64,000 bases of DNA from the NCBI RefSeq assembly GCF_002770595.1, contig NZ_CP022986.1:3596001-3660000 (forward strand). The letters are read 5' to 3'. This document shows positions 26,127 through 34,469 of the stretch, piece after piece; positions within the stretch are counted from its first letter, which is position 1; each line of letters begins with the position of its first letter. Below the pieces are notes generated by a model, which saw only the letters and a list, made by a program, of their open reading frames with translations, had not been told where the DNA came from and searched no databases. This DNA comes from Chryseobacterium camelliae (lineage in GTDB: Bacteria; Bacteroidota; Bacteroidia; Flavobacteriales; Weeksellaceae). The position numbers were made by a program, and so were the translations under genes.

Positions 26127-27137
26127 ATGAGCAATAAGATAAAATTTGCCGTAGTTGGTTGTGGGCATATAGGTAAAAGACATGCTGAAATGATCAGCAG
26201 AAATGAAGAGGCAGAATTAGTAGCAATTATTGATGTTAAACAAAGATCAGCCCTGCAAATTGATCATTTTGATGCACCGTTTTTCAATAGCTTAGATGAT
26301 TTCTTAGCATCAGATATTGAGGTAGATGTTATCAATATTGCTTCTCCTAATGGTTTTCACGCCGAACAGGGTATGAAAGTTTTGAATTCTGGGAGACATT
26401 TGGTTATAGAAAAACCTATGTCTTTGACTAAAAAAGATTCAGAAGCATTAATTTTTAAAGGATTACAAAAGCATAAGCAAGTATTTTGTGTAATGCAAAA
26501 TCGTTATTCTCCTCCATCCGTCTGGTTAAAAGAACTTCTAGAATCGGGTAAGTTGGGTAAGATTTTCATGGTACAGATTAATTGTTATTGGAATAGAGAC
26601 AATCGTTATTACAAACCAGATTCCTGGCACGGTAAAAAAGATCTGGATGGAGGTACATTATTTACTCAATTCTCCCATTTTATTGATTTAATGTATTGGT
26701 ATTTTGGTGACATTACAAATATTCAGGCAAAATTTGCTGATTTCAATCATAGTGAGCTGACAGATTTTGAAGATTCAGGTCTAATATCTTTTGATTTTGT
26801 AAATGGAGGTATGGGTTCTCTTAACTATTCTACTTCTGTGTGGAACACAAATTTAGAAAGTAGTATTACTGTTATTGCAGAAAATGGATCTTTAAAAGTG
26901 GGTGGGCAGTATATGAATGAAGTTGAGTATTGTCACATTAAAGATTATCAGATGCCGCAGTTAGCACCTACAAATCCAGGAAACGACTATGGTGCATATA
27001 AAGGATCTGCAGCAAACCATCATTATATTATAGAAAATGTAGTTGATGTTTTGAAGGGAAGAAGCACAATTACTACAAATGCCTTAGAGGGGCTAAAAGT
27101 AGTTGATATTATTGAACGAATCTACAGTTTGCAATAA
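26127..27137 (+). CDS. wbpB: UDP-GlcNAcA 3-dehydrogenase, WbpB/WlbA-like (Gfo/Idh/MocA)
   Basis: 336 aa. NAD motif VVGCGHIGKRHAE (about 8-20), the conserved EKP near 93-95, QNRYSPP near 120-126 and DGGTLFTQFSHFIDLMYW near 172-189, which is typical of WlbA/WbpB. It oxidises C3 of UDP-GlcNAcA. In characterised members the tightly bound NADH is reoxidised by 2-oxoglutarate, releasing 2-hydroxyglutarate. This links it with lhgO and with the aminotransferase, both within 4 kb. Its stop overlaps the next start by one base. Confidence 0.88.
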   Translation: MSNKIKFAVVGCGHIGKRHAEMISRNEEAELVAIIDVKQRSALQIDHFDAPFFNSLDDFLASDIEVDVINIASPNGFHAEQGMKVLNSGRHLVIEKPMSLTKKDSEALIFKGLQKHKQVFCVMQNRYSPPSVWLKELLESGKLGKIFMVQINCYWNRDNRYYKPDSWHGKKDLDGGTLFTQFSHFIDLMYWYFGDITNIQAKFADFNHSELTDFEDSGLISFDFVNGGMGSLNYSTSVWNTNLESSITVIAENGSLKVGGQYMNEVEYCHIKDYQMPQLAPTNPGNDYGAYKGSAANHHYIIENVVDVLKGRSTITTNALEGLKVVDIIERIYSLQ

Positions 27138-28009
27138 TGGTCACTTTATTTTTAGCAACAGAAAAGGGATTTCATGTATTGCATTCACTACTTCAAAATC
27201 AGAAAGTGCATGTTATATATGAAGTTGTTATTGGAACCGATAGAAACGTTGTAAACGATTACTCTAAAGATATCGAACAACTTTGTGTTGCATATAACGT
27301 AAAGTACTGTTATAATCAACTTTCAGAAGGGATCAAGACAGAGTATGCTCTCGCAATCAGCTGGAGAAAATTGATTAAATCTGATTCAGCAAAAATTATT
27401 GTTTTGCATGATTCTATTTTGCCTAAATACAGGGGATTTGCACCTCTTGTTAATCAGCTTGTTAATGGCGAGAAGGTTATAGGAGTGACAGCTTTGATAG
27501 CATCTGAACAATATGACAGAGGGGATATTATTTCACAGTCAACTATTCCTGTAGAATATCCTATTAAAATTCATGAGGCTATTCAACAAATTTCTATATG
27601 CTATGAAAAAATCGTCTTAGAGATATTCAGTACTTTGACAGATACAAATCATCTGTTACTTAGAAAACAACGTGAGGAAGATGCCACTTATAGCCTTTGG
27701 AGAGATGATGAGGATTATAGAATCAACTGGCATGAGAAATCTGAGAAGATTAAGAGATTTATAGATGCTGTGGGGTTTCCATATAAAGGTGCAAAAGCTA
27801 TTTTAGATAATAAAATGGTCACTATAGGCAATGTGGAATTAGTTGATGATGTTTTTATTGAAAATAGAGATATTGGAAAAATTATCTTTATGGAGAAGGG
27901 CTGTCCTACTGTAGTTTGTGGGGAAGGACTGCTATTAGTAAATGAAATCAAAGATGAAGAAGGTCTTGATCTACTGCCATTAAAGAAATTTAGGGCAAGA
28001 TTCATGTAA
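27137..28009 (+). CDS. Formyltransferase-family protein (probable sugar N-formyltransferase)
   Basis: 290 aa. The N-terminal formyl_trans fold carries LHDSILPKYRGFAP (about 90-103) and the DRGD loop; a C-terminal segment resembles the domain seen in Fmt/ArnA proteins. These enzymes use N10-formyl-THF to formylate an amine. In Fmt and ArnA the catalytic triad is Asn-His-Asp; here H91 and the Asp of DRG are present, but the Asn position two before the His is V89. It is coupled by TAATG to the gene before and lies two genes from wecE, so dTDP-Fuc4N is a plausible substrate. An alternative is the 4-amino sugar made by the PglE-like enzyme. Confidence 0.7.
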   Translation: MVTLFLATEKGFHVLHSLLQNQKVHVIYEVVIGTDRNVVNDYSKDIEQLCVAYNVKYCYNQLSEGIKTEYALAISWRKLIKSDSAKIIVLHDSILPKYRGFAPLVNQLVNGEKVIGVTALIASEQYDRGDIISQSTIPVEYPIKIHEAIQQISICYEKIVLEIFSTLTDTNHLLLRKQREEDATYSLWRDDEDYRINWHEKSEKIKRFIDAVGFPYKGAKAILDNKMVTIGNVELVDDVFIENRDIGKIIFMEKGCPTVVCGEGLLLVNEIKDEEGLDLLPLKKFRARFM

Positions 28010-28019
28010 AAAATCAGAA

Positions 28020-29327
28020 ATGAAATTTAAAAAAGAGATAATACTGTCGTATTTTTTTCAGGCTGGAAATGTCATAATTGCATTTCTAACGACTATTATT
28101 CTAACAAAAATGCTTACTCAGTCAGATTGGGGAAATTACTCTTTATTTCAGAATTTAGGGTTAATGACATCTATTATTGGCGGCTTAAGTTTACCTAGTG
28201 CTGTGATTTATTTTGTAGCATCTTCTAAGATTGATACAGTTAAAGTTTTATTTAATTTCTCAGTTTTTCAATTAATTATTTCAGTTGTTACTATACTTTC
28301 TATTTTTTTTATAAATAATTATGTCTCTCATGATTTGCTGAATTTAAAAATTAATAATTATTATTATCTGATTTTTATCTACGTTCTACTTCTCATGGTT
28401 AACAATATTCTTGTTTCCGTTATGAGGGGGGAATTTATGTTTAATCATGTTAATATCATTATTTTTATATCAAATTTATTACTATTATCTTTTTATATTT
28501 ACTATTATTTCTTTGAAAAGTTCACTTCCGTATCTATTAATACTGCTGTTGTACTACTCTTAGTAAATACAGGATTACAGTTTTTTTTAAATTTAAGTTT
28601 TTTGTTTAAAAAACTACAGTTTAAAAAATTAGGGTTCTCTGCACTTAACAGAAATGAGATAAAAGAAATTTTTAAATTCGTTATAACAGTTTATATTGCT
28701 AATGTTGTTCAGATTTTTGTATACAAGATAGATGCTTGGATCTTATATAAATATGTAGGAAGCGGAATAACGGGCATATATACATTAGCAGTAACGGTGT
28801 CTCAGACAACCTGGCTTTTCGCAACAGCTGTTTCTACAATATTATTTTCTCTCATTTCTCAGACAGGAAGTAACGGAATCAATAATACTGTATCATTATA
28901 TCTGAGACTTTCACTTTACGCAACTCTTTTTTTGGGATTTTCACTAACAGTTGCCGTGTATTTTTTATCAGATCTGATATTTGGTGTACAATATAGAGCA
29001 ATTATCTATATAATTCCTATTTTATTAATAGGAATTATTCCATTCTCAATCGTGATCATTTTTGGAAGTTATGTTGCTGGGATAAATAGAAATAAACTAA
29101 ATCTGATAAGTTCTTCAATATCATTTTTCATTGTAATAATTTTAGATCTAATACTCATACCGAAATATCAGTACTGGGGAGCAGCAGCAGCAACAGTAAT
29201 TGCTTATTTATCTAGCTGCCTATACTGCATAATGGTTTTAAAGCTTAAATATAACATACATTTTAATTCTTATATAAATCCTATTTTTTTATATAATGAT
29301 GTAAAAAAAATACTTAAACTAAATTAA
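28020..29327 (+). CDS. Wzx-type lipid-linked oligosaccharide flippase (cluster 1)
   Basis: 435-aa integral membrane protein with 12-14 hydrophobic helices and the MATE/Wzx-like N-terminus (SYFFQAGNVIIAFLTTIILTK). It would flip undecaprenyl-diphosphate-linked repeat units to the periplasm. Very AT-rich even for this cluster. A G6 run at 28426-28431 lies in the coding sequence. Confidence 0.82.
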   Translation: MKFKKEIILSYFFQAGNVIIAFLTTIILTKMLTQSDWGNYSLFQNLGLMTSIIGGLSLPSAVIYFVASSKIDTVKVLFNFSVFQLIISVVTILSIFFINNYVSHDLLNLKINNYYYLIFIYVLLLMVNNILVSVMRGEFMFNHVNIIIFISNLLLLSFYIYYYFFEKFTSVSINTAVVLLLVNTGLQFFLNLSFLFKKLQFKKLGFSALNRNEIKEIFKFVITVYIANVVQIFVYKIDAWILYKYVGSGITGIYTLAVTVSQTTWLFATAVSTILFSLISQTGSNGINNTVSLYLRLSLYATLFLGFSLTVAVYFLSDLIFGVQYRAIIYIIPILLIGIIPFSIVIIFGSYVAGINRNKLNLISSSISFFIVIILDLILIPKYQYWGAAAATVIAYLSSCLYCIMVLKLKYNIHFNSYINPIFLYNDVKKILKLN

Positions 29328-29334
29328 TATAAAT

Positions 29335-30471
29335 ATGATACCTTTCAATAAACCATCCATCGTTGGAAATGAATTAGAATATATTCAAGATGCAGTGAAA
29401 AGAGGAAAAATATCAGGAGATGGATATTACACAAATTTATGTAACGATTTCTTCCGGGAAAAGTTTTCCTTTTCTAATCCTTTACTTACAACATCCTGCA
29501 CAAGTGCTTTAGAAATGACAGCATTGTTAATGGATATCAAAGAAGGAGATGAAATTATTGCACCTTCTTATACCTTCGTTTCTACAGTAAATGCATACAT
29601 CTTGCAAGGGGCTAAAGTTGTTTTTATTGATTCTATGGAAAATGATCCTAATATGGATGTATCACTTATAGAAAAACTGATAACCCCAAAAACAAAAGCA
29701 ATTATTGCTGTTCATTACGCAGGGATTTCTGTAGATATGGATTATCTGGTAGAACTTTGCAAAAAACATAATCTTTATCTGGTAGAAGATTGTGCCCAGG
29801 CTATAGATTCATTTTACAAAGGAAAGAGATTAGGGACTTTTGGACAATTCAGCGCATTTTCCTTTCATGAAACAAAGAATATCATTTGTGGTGAAGGAGG
29901 ACTTCTTGTTGTTAATGATGATAAATTTGCAGATAGGGCTGAAATTATAAGAGAAAAAGGAACTAATAGATCCCTTTTTTTTAGAGGGGAAATTGATAAA
30001 TATGGTTGGGTAGATAAAGGATCATCTTATCTGCCTTCAGACCTTTTAGCAGCATATTTATTTGCACAACTGGAAAATATTGATAAAATTCAATCAAAGA
30101 GAAAATACTTATGGAATCTTTACTATCGGGAACTAAAAGAGTTGTATGACCTTAAATATATACAGTTACCTATAATCCCGGAAGACAATGTAAACAATGC
30201 CCATATGTTTTATATTGTTTTACCTGATCTTCAGACAAGAACTAATCTGATAAAGTATTTGAAGGAAAAAGGTATTTATGCCGTATTTCATTATCAATCT
30301 CTACATCGAAGTGAATATATGGTTAAAAATAATTTTTCAGAAGAAGTCTTAATAAACTCTGACAGGTTTTCAGACTGTTTATTGAGATTGCCTCTATTTT
30401 ATGAACTTACAGAAGAAGATGTGCTATATATAGCAAAAGAAATAAAATTATTTTTTAATGGAAAAATTTAA
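29335..30471 (+). CDS. wecE: dTDP-4-amino-4,6-dideoxygalactose transaminase
   Basis: 378-aa PLP aminotransferase converting dTDP-4-keto-6-deoxyglucose to dTDP-Fuc4N. Strong WecE/RffA signatures: opening IPFNKPSIVGNELEYI, SYTFVSTVNAYILQGAKVVF, PLP lysine K181 in SFHETKN, and REKGTNRSLFFRGEIDKYGW. The substrate would come from RfbA and RfbB at the end of the cluster. It overlaps the next gene, a WecF-like transferase, by 14 bases, as expected for a matched sugar-synthesis/transfer pair. Confidence 0.9.
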   Translation: MIPFNKPSIVGNELEYIQDAVKRGKISGDGYYTNLCNDFFREKFSFSNPLLTTSCTSALEMTALLMDIKEGDEIIAPSYTFVSTVNAYILQGAKVVFIDSMENDPNMDVSLIEKLITPKTKAIIAVHYAGISVDMDYLVELCKKHNLYLVEDCAQAIDSFYKGKRLGTFGQFSAFSFHETKNIICGEGGLLVVNDDKFADRAEIIREKGTNRSLFFRGEIDKYGWVDKGSSYLPSDLLAAYLFAQLENIDKIQSKRKYLWNLYYRELKELYDLKYIQLPIIPEDNVNNAHMFYIVLPDLQTRTNLIKYLKEKGIYAVFHYQSLHRSEYMVKNNFSEEVLINSDRFSDCLLRLPLFYELTEEDVLYIAKEIKLFFNGKI

Positions 30472-31591
30472 TTTAATTTTTTTACCAGATTCTAACTATT
30501 CAGATATTATTATAGATAAATTCGAACAAGTTGCCGAAGGAAAAAATGTGTATATTTGTTTAGCGAATGAAATTAAATACATTAAAAGTAAAAAAGTTAA
30601 TTTTATCCATTCTAGTCTTTCAGGACGATTTCATGGTAATTTGAGTTTTTTAAATAAGGTTTATGGGCGAATCTTTTTTAATCTGAATTCATTAATAACG
30701 ACGAATTTTTATTACAAATACATTCATCAAAAAAGCAACTTTAAGGATGCTAAATTAATAATGATGTTTTGGAGCGGTGAATTGTATAATCATCCTGCAT
30801 ATGAAGAAAGTATTTATGATAACCATTCTTTAAAATATAGAAAAAATAATAAATTATTTTTTTCATCTAAGGCTGTTGACTTTGGTTTAAGGCTTTTAAA
30901 AATGCCTTCCTACAGTGCCTATTATAAGCTGAATCAAAGTATGGATTATTTCTGTTGTTTTTTTCAGTCCGAACATGAAATATTCAATAGAACATTTCAG
31001 TCAAAATCTAAATTCGTTTTATTTACATTTCTTGATTTAGAATTATTGAAATTACAGGAATCAGATTTTGAATCAAAAAAAGAAGACATCTTGATAGGAA
31101 ATTCAGGGTCATTAGAGAATAATCATGCTGAAGCATTTAATTTACTAAAAAAGTTAAATAGTGAAGATTATAGAAAAATAATTGTTCCGCTCAGCTATGG
31201 AGATAATAATTATATCCAAAGTATAATATCATTAGGAAGTCAATATTTTGGTGAAAGAATGAATGCCATGAGTGAGTTTTTAGACAGAAACCAGTATAAT
31301 AATAGCATTTCTAATGTTAAGGTTGCGGTTTTTAACCATTATATTCAACAGGCTGTAGGAAATATTCTATATATGCTATATATAGGCGCAAGAATATATT
31401 TTAATGAAAACAACCCGCTTTATAAAGGGTTTTTAGATAAAGGATTTATTGTAAATTCCTTAAGTGATTTGGAAATTATAAAGCTAAAGCCAATGGATCC
31501 GCTAGATAGAAAGCATAACAAGAATTTAATCCTGGAACTTTTGAATGTTAATGCAAGCTTAAATTATTATAAAACTATAGCTGAATTGTAA
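30458..31591 (+). CDS. WecF-like (GT56) 4-amino-fucose transferase
   Basis: 377 aa. The middle part carries LIGNSGSLENNHAEAF, IIVPLSYGD, FGERM and VAVFNHYIQQAVGNI, matching the pattern of the enterobacterial Fuc4NAc transferase WecF/RffT. WecF adds Fuc4NAc to lipid II of enterobacterial common antigen on the cytoplasmic side of the inner membrane. Translational overlap with wecE supports a Fuc4N-type donor. Sequence similarity is in motifs rather than overall, so exact donor and acceptor are inferred. Confidence 0.75.
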   Translation: MEKFNLIFLPDSNYSDIIIDKFEQVAEGKNVYICLANEIKYIKSKKVNFIHSSLSGRFHGNLSFLNKVYGRIFFNLNSLITTNFYYKYIHQKSNFKDAKLIMMFWSGELYNHPAYEESIYDNHSLKYRKNNKLFFSSKAVDFGLRLLKMPSYSAYYKLNQSMDYFCCFFQSEHEIFNRTFQSKSKFVLFTFLDLELLKLQESDFESKKEDILIGNSGSLENNHAEAFNLLKKLNSEDYRKIIVPLSYGDNNYIQSIISLGSQYFGERMNAMSEFLDRNQYNNSISNVKVAVFNHYIQQAVGNILYMLYIGARIYFNENNPLYKGFLDKGFIVNSLSDLEIIKLKPMDPLDRKHNKNLILELLNVNASLNYYKTIAEL

Positions 31592-31592
31592 A

Positions 31593-33347
31593 ATGTGTGG
31601 AATAGTTGGAATTGTAAGTCGAAATAAAAATATTTTAACTTATCAACAAATAAAGATGATGACCGATGCTATAGAGCATAGGGGTCCGGATGGAGATGGG
31701 CAATGGATTGATGAAACTGAGAACGTAGGATTAGGCCATCGAAGACTTTCTATTATTGACTTATCTGATGCAGGCAGTCAGCCGATGCATTATTTAGACC
31801 GATACAGTATTGTTTTTAATGGGGAAATTTACAACTATTTAGAAATTAGGGATTTCCTTAGTACCAAAGGATATGTTTTCAGGTCAGATTCTGATACAGA
31901 AGTCTTAATGGCCAATTTTGATTATAAAAAAGAAAAATGCCTCGAAGATTTTGACGGAATGTTTGCTTTTGCTATTTGGGATAAACAGGAGCAAAAATTA
32001 TTCTGTGCAAGAGATAGATTTGGAGAAAAGCCGTTTTATTATTATCAAAATAATGAAAGTTTTTATTTCGGGTCAGAAATGAAAGCACTTTGGAGAGTTG
32101 ATGTACCAAGAAAAACGAATGGACGAATGCTATTTAATTATTGGCATTTTGGATATATTAATAATTCAAATGATTTATCTGAAACTTTTTATGAAGATAT
32201 ATATCAGCTGGAACCAAGTCATTATATGTTCATAGATTCTAATGGGAAAATAGTAAAGAAACATAAATATTGGGATATAGATCATAGAAACCAATTAGAC
32301 TTTGTAGATTTTAGAGAAGCTAAAGAAACTTTTTTCAGACTTTTTGAAACCTCTATCAGCAGAAGATTACGTTCTGATGTTGCTGTTGGAACGAGTTTGT
32401 CCGGAGGTTTGGACAGTTCCTCAACTGTATGCATGATTAATCATATGAAGGTTAATGGTGTGGAACAAAAAACATTCTCTGCAAGATTTCCTAATTTCGT
32501 TAAAGATGAATCAGTTTATATTGATAAAGTATTAGATACTGTAAATGCCAAAGGCATAAGTTGCTTCCCAACCACAGAAAGCATGCTTAATAATGTAGAT
32601 AAAATTATTCATCATCAGGAAGAACCGTTTGGTACATTAAGTATAGCGGCACAGTATGAGGTAATGAAATTAGCTAGAGAAAATGGTGTAATTGTTTTGC
32701 TGGATGGACAAGGTGCTGATGAGTATCTTTGTGGCTATCACGGGTTAATAGATTCTTTTTTTATTGAATTAAAGAGCAAAGATAAAAAACTCTATAGGGA
32801 GCAGTTAAAAACTTATAAAGAAGTACATTCATCAAACAAGATTAACAATATTTCGAGAAGGCTGAGAAATAATTTCTTAAAAGAAATGTTATCTGATGCG
32901 CAGATTGATAAATTACTGGGAATAAAGTCAGGAATAGATAACTATATTAAAAAGGATGCTAAAAAAGACCTTTACTCAAAATATAAAAACGAACAGTTTG
33001 ATCGAAAATATAGCGCATCATCATTAAATGAAATGCTGTATCATGCAACTTTCAGAGGTGGTTTACAAGAGTTATTGAGATATGCAGATCGAAATTCTAT
33101 GGCACATTCTCTAGAAGTAAGACTTCCTTTTTTATCACACGAATTGGTAGAATTTGTATTTACTTTACCGTCAATCTGTAAGGTTAATAATGGGTTCTCT
33201 AAATTTATTTTAAGAGAAGCAATGAATGAGATTGTACCAAAAGATATTGTTTGGAGAAAAGACAAAATAGGTTATGAACCTCCTAATAAAAATGATGTGA
33301 ATGGTATTACGTTGAAAAAGTATTTAGTAAATAGTTTTAAGATGTAG
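31593..33347 (+). CDS. asnB: Glutamine-hydrolysing asparagine synthetase-family amidotransferase
   Basis: 584 aa. Class II glutamine amidotransferase domain starts at catalytic Cys2 (MCGIVGIVS), with EHRGPDG, RLSIIDLS and NGEIYNY. The AsnB ATP-pyrophosphatase domain has the PP-loop SLSGGLDSS (about 268-276) and LRYADRNSM...EVRLPFL. Inside a capsule cluster such proteins commonly amidate a uronic-acid carboxylate rather than make asparagine; WbpS of P. aeruginosa is a precedent. The uronic acid made by the WbpA-B-D-E-I set is the natural candidate. Confidence 0.88.
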   Translation: MCGIVGIVSRNKNILTYQQIKMMTDAIEHRGPDGDGQWIDETENVGLGHRRLSIIDLSDAGSQPMHYLDRYSIVFNGEIYNYLEIRDFLSTKGYVFRSDSDTEVLMANFDYKKEKCLEDFDGMFAFAIWDKQEQKLFCARDRFGEKPFYYYQNNESFYFGSEMKALWRVDVPRKTNGRMLFNYWHFGYINNSNDLSETFYEDIYQLEPSHYMFIDSNGKIVKKHKYWDIDHRNQLDFVDFREAKETFFRLFETSISRRLRSDVAVGTSLSGGLDSSSTVCMINHMKVNGVEQKTFSARFPNFVKDESVYIDKVLDTVNAKGISCFPTTESMLNNVDKIIHHQEEPFGTLSIAAQYEVMKLARENGVIVLLDGQGADEYLCGYHGLIDSFFIELKSKDKKLYREQLKTYKEVHSSNKINNISRRLRNNFLKEMLSDAQIDKLLGIKSGIDNYIKKDAKKDLYSKYKNEQFDRKYSASSLNEMLYHATFRGGLQELLRYADRNSMAHSLEVRLPFLSHELVEFVFTLPSICKVNNGFSKFILREAMNEIVPKDIVWRKDKIGYEPPNKNDVNGITLKKYLVNSFKM

Positions 33348-33410
33348 TTATGGATATTTTTTTAAAATTTATATAATTCATCAATGTATCAATAAAATAA
33401 ACAATCACAT

Positions 33411-34469
33411 ATGAAAATTTTAACAATTTTAGGTGCTCGGCCACAATTTATTAAAGCAAGCTCTGTAAGTCGTGAAATAAAAAAATATCTGCAAATAGAG
33501 GAAGTAATAGTACATACCGGACAGCATTATGATACTAATATGTCAGATATTTTCTTTGAACAGATGCATATTCCTAAGCCAAATTACTTCCTTGGAATTG
33601 GTGGAGCGACACACGGGGCGATGACAGGTCAAATGATTGAGCGAATTGAAGAAGTTGTGCTAAAAGAAAATCCTGATATTATTATGGTATATGGAGATAC
33701 AAATTCAACTTTAGCTGGAGCAATAGTTGCATCAAAGCTAAATATTAAACTAGCACATATAGAAGCAGGTTTGAGAAGTTTCAACATGAAGATGCCTGAG
33801 GAAGTAAATAGAATATTAACAGATAGGGTTAGTACTTATCTATTTTGTCCTACTGACAAAGCTGTAGAAAATTTGTATGCGGAAAATTATCAAAATACTG
33901 GCTGTAATATTATAAAAAGTGGCGATGTAATGCTAGATGGAGCCTTATTTTATAAAGAGATAGCAACTCAACCGAATTTTGATATCATGGGTGATTTTGT
34001 TCTCTGCACAATTCACAGAGCAGAAAACACTAATGATATCAATAGACTTAGAAATATTATTGAATCTTTAGACACTATTGCTGAAGAAATAAAAGTAATA
34101 TTGCCTTTACATCCTCGAACTAGCAAAATTATAAAAGAATCTGCAATACCTGTACAAAATATTACAATTACTGAACCAGTTGGATATCTTGAAATGGTTT
34201 GGCTACTAAAGAATTGTACTATCGTAATGACAGATAGCGGTGGTCTTCAGAAAGAGGCTTACTTTTTTAGTAAACCATGTGTTACTTTAAGAGATGAGAC
34301 AGAATGGGAAGAATTAGTCGATGTAGGAGCTAACATCTTAACAGGAACAGATAAAAGTAAGATTCTTGAGGCATATCATCAAGGAAAGAATAAAGAAATA
34401 GCTTTTTCAGAAGAATTATATGGGAGGGGTGATGCTAGCGGTATAATAATAAAAGAACTTTTAAAATGA
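33411..34469 (+). CDS. wbpI: UDP-GlcNAc(3NAc)A 2-epimerase, WbpI-like
   Basis: 352-aa non-hydrolysing 2-epimerase family member. GARPQFIKA (about 8-16), HTGQHYD, IGGATHGAMTGQMIE, GDTNSTLAGA, HIEAGLRSFNMKMPEEVNR and TDSGGLQKEAYF are visible. The GGATHGAMTG segment fits WbpI/WlbD better than WecB. With WbpB, D and E homologues present, the product should be UDP-ManNAc3NAcA. It overlaps the next glycosyltransferase by ATGA. Confidence 0.85.
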   Translation: MKILTILGARPQFIKASSVSREIKKYLQIEEVIVHTGQHYDTNMSDIFFEQMHIPKPNYFLGIGGATHGAMTGQMIERIEEVVLKENPDIIMVYGDTNSTLAGAIVASKLNIKLAHIEAGLRSFNMKMPEEVNRILTDRVSTYLFCPTDKAVENLYAENYQNTGCNIIKSGDVMLDGALFYKEIATQPNFDIMGDFVLCTIHRAENTNDINRLRNIIESLDTIAEEIKVILPLHPRTSKIIKESAIPVQNITITEPVGYLEMVWLLKNCTIVMTDSGGLQKEAYFFSKPCVTLRDETEWEELVDVGANILTGTDKSKILEAYHQGKNKEIAFSEELYGRGDASGIIIKELLK

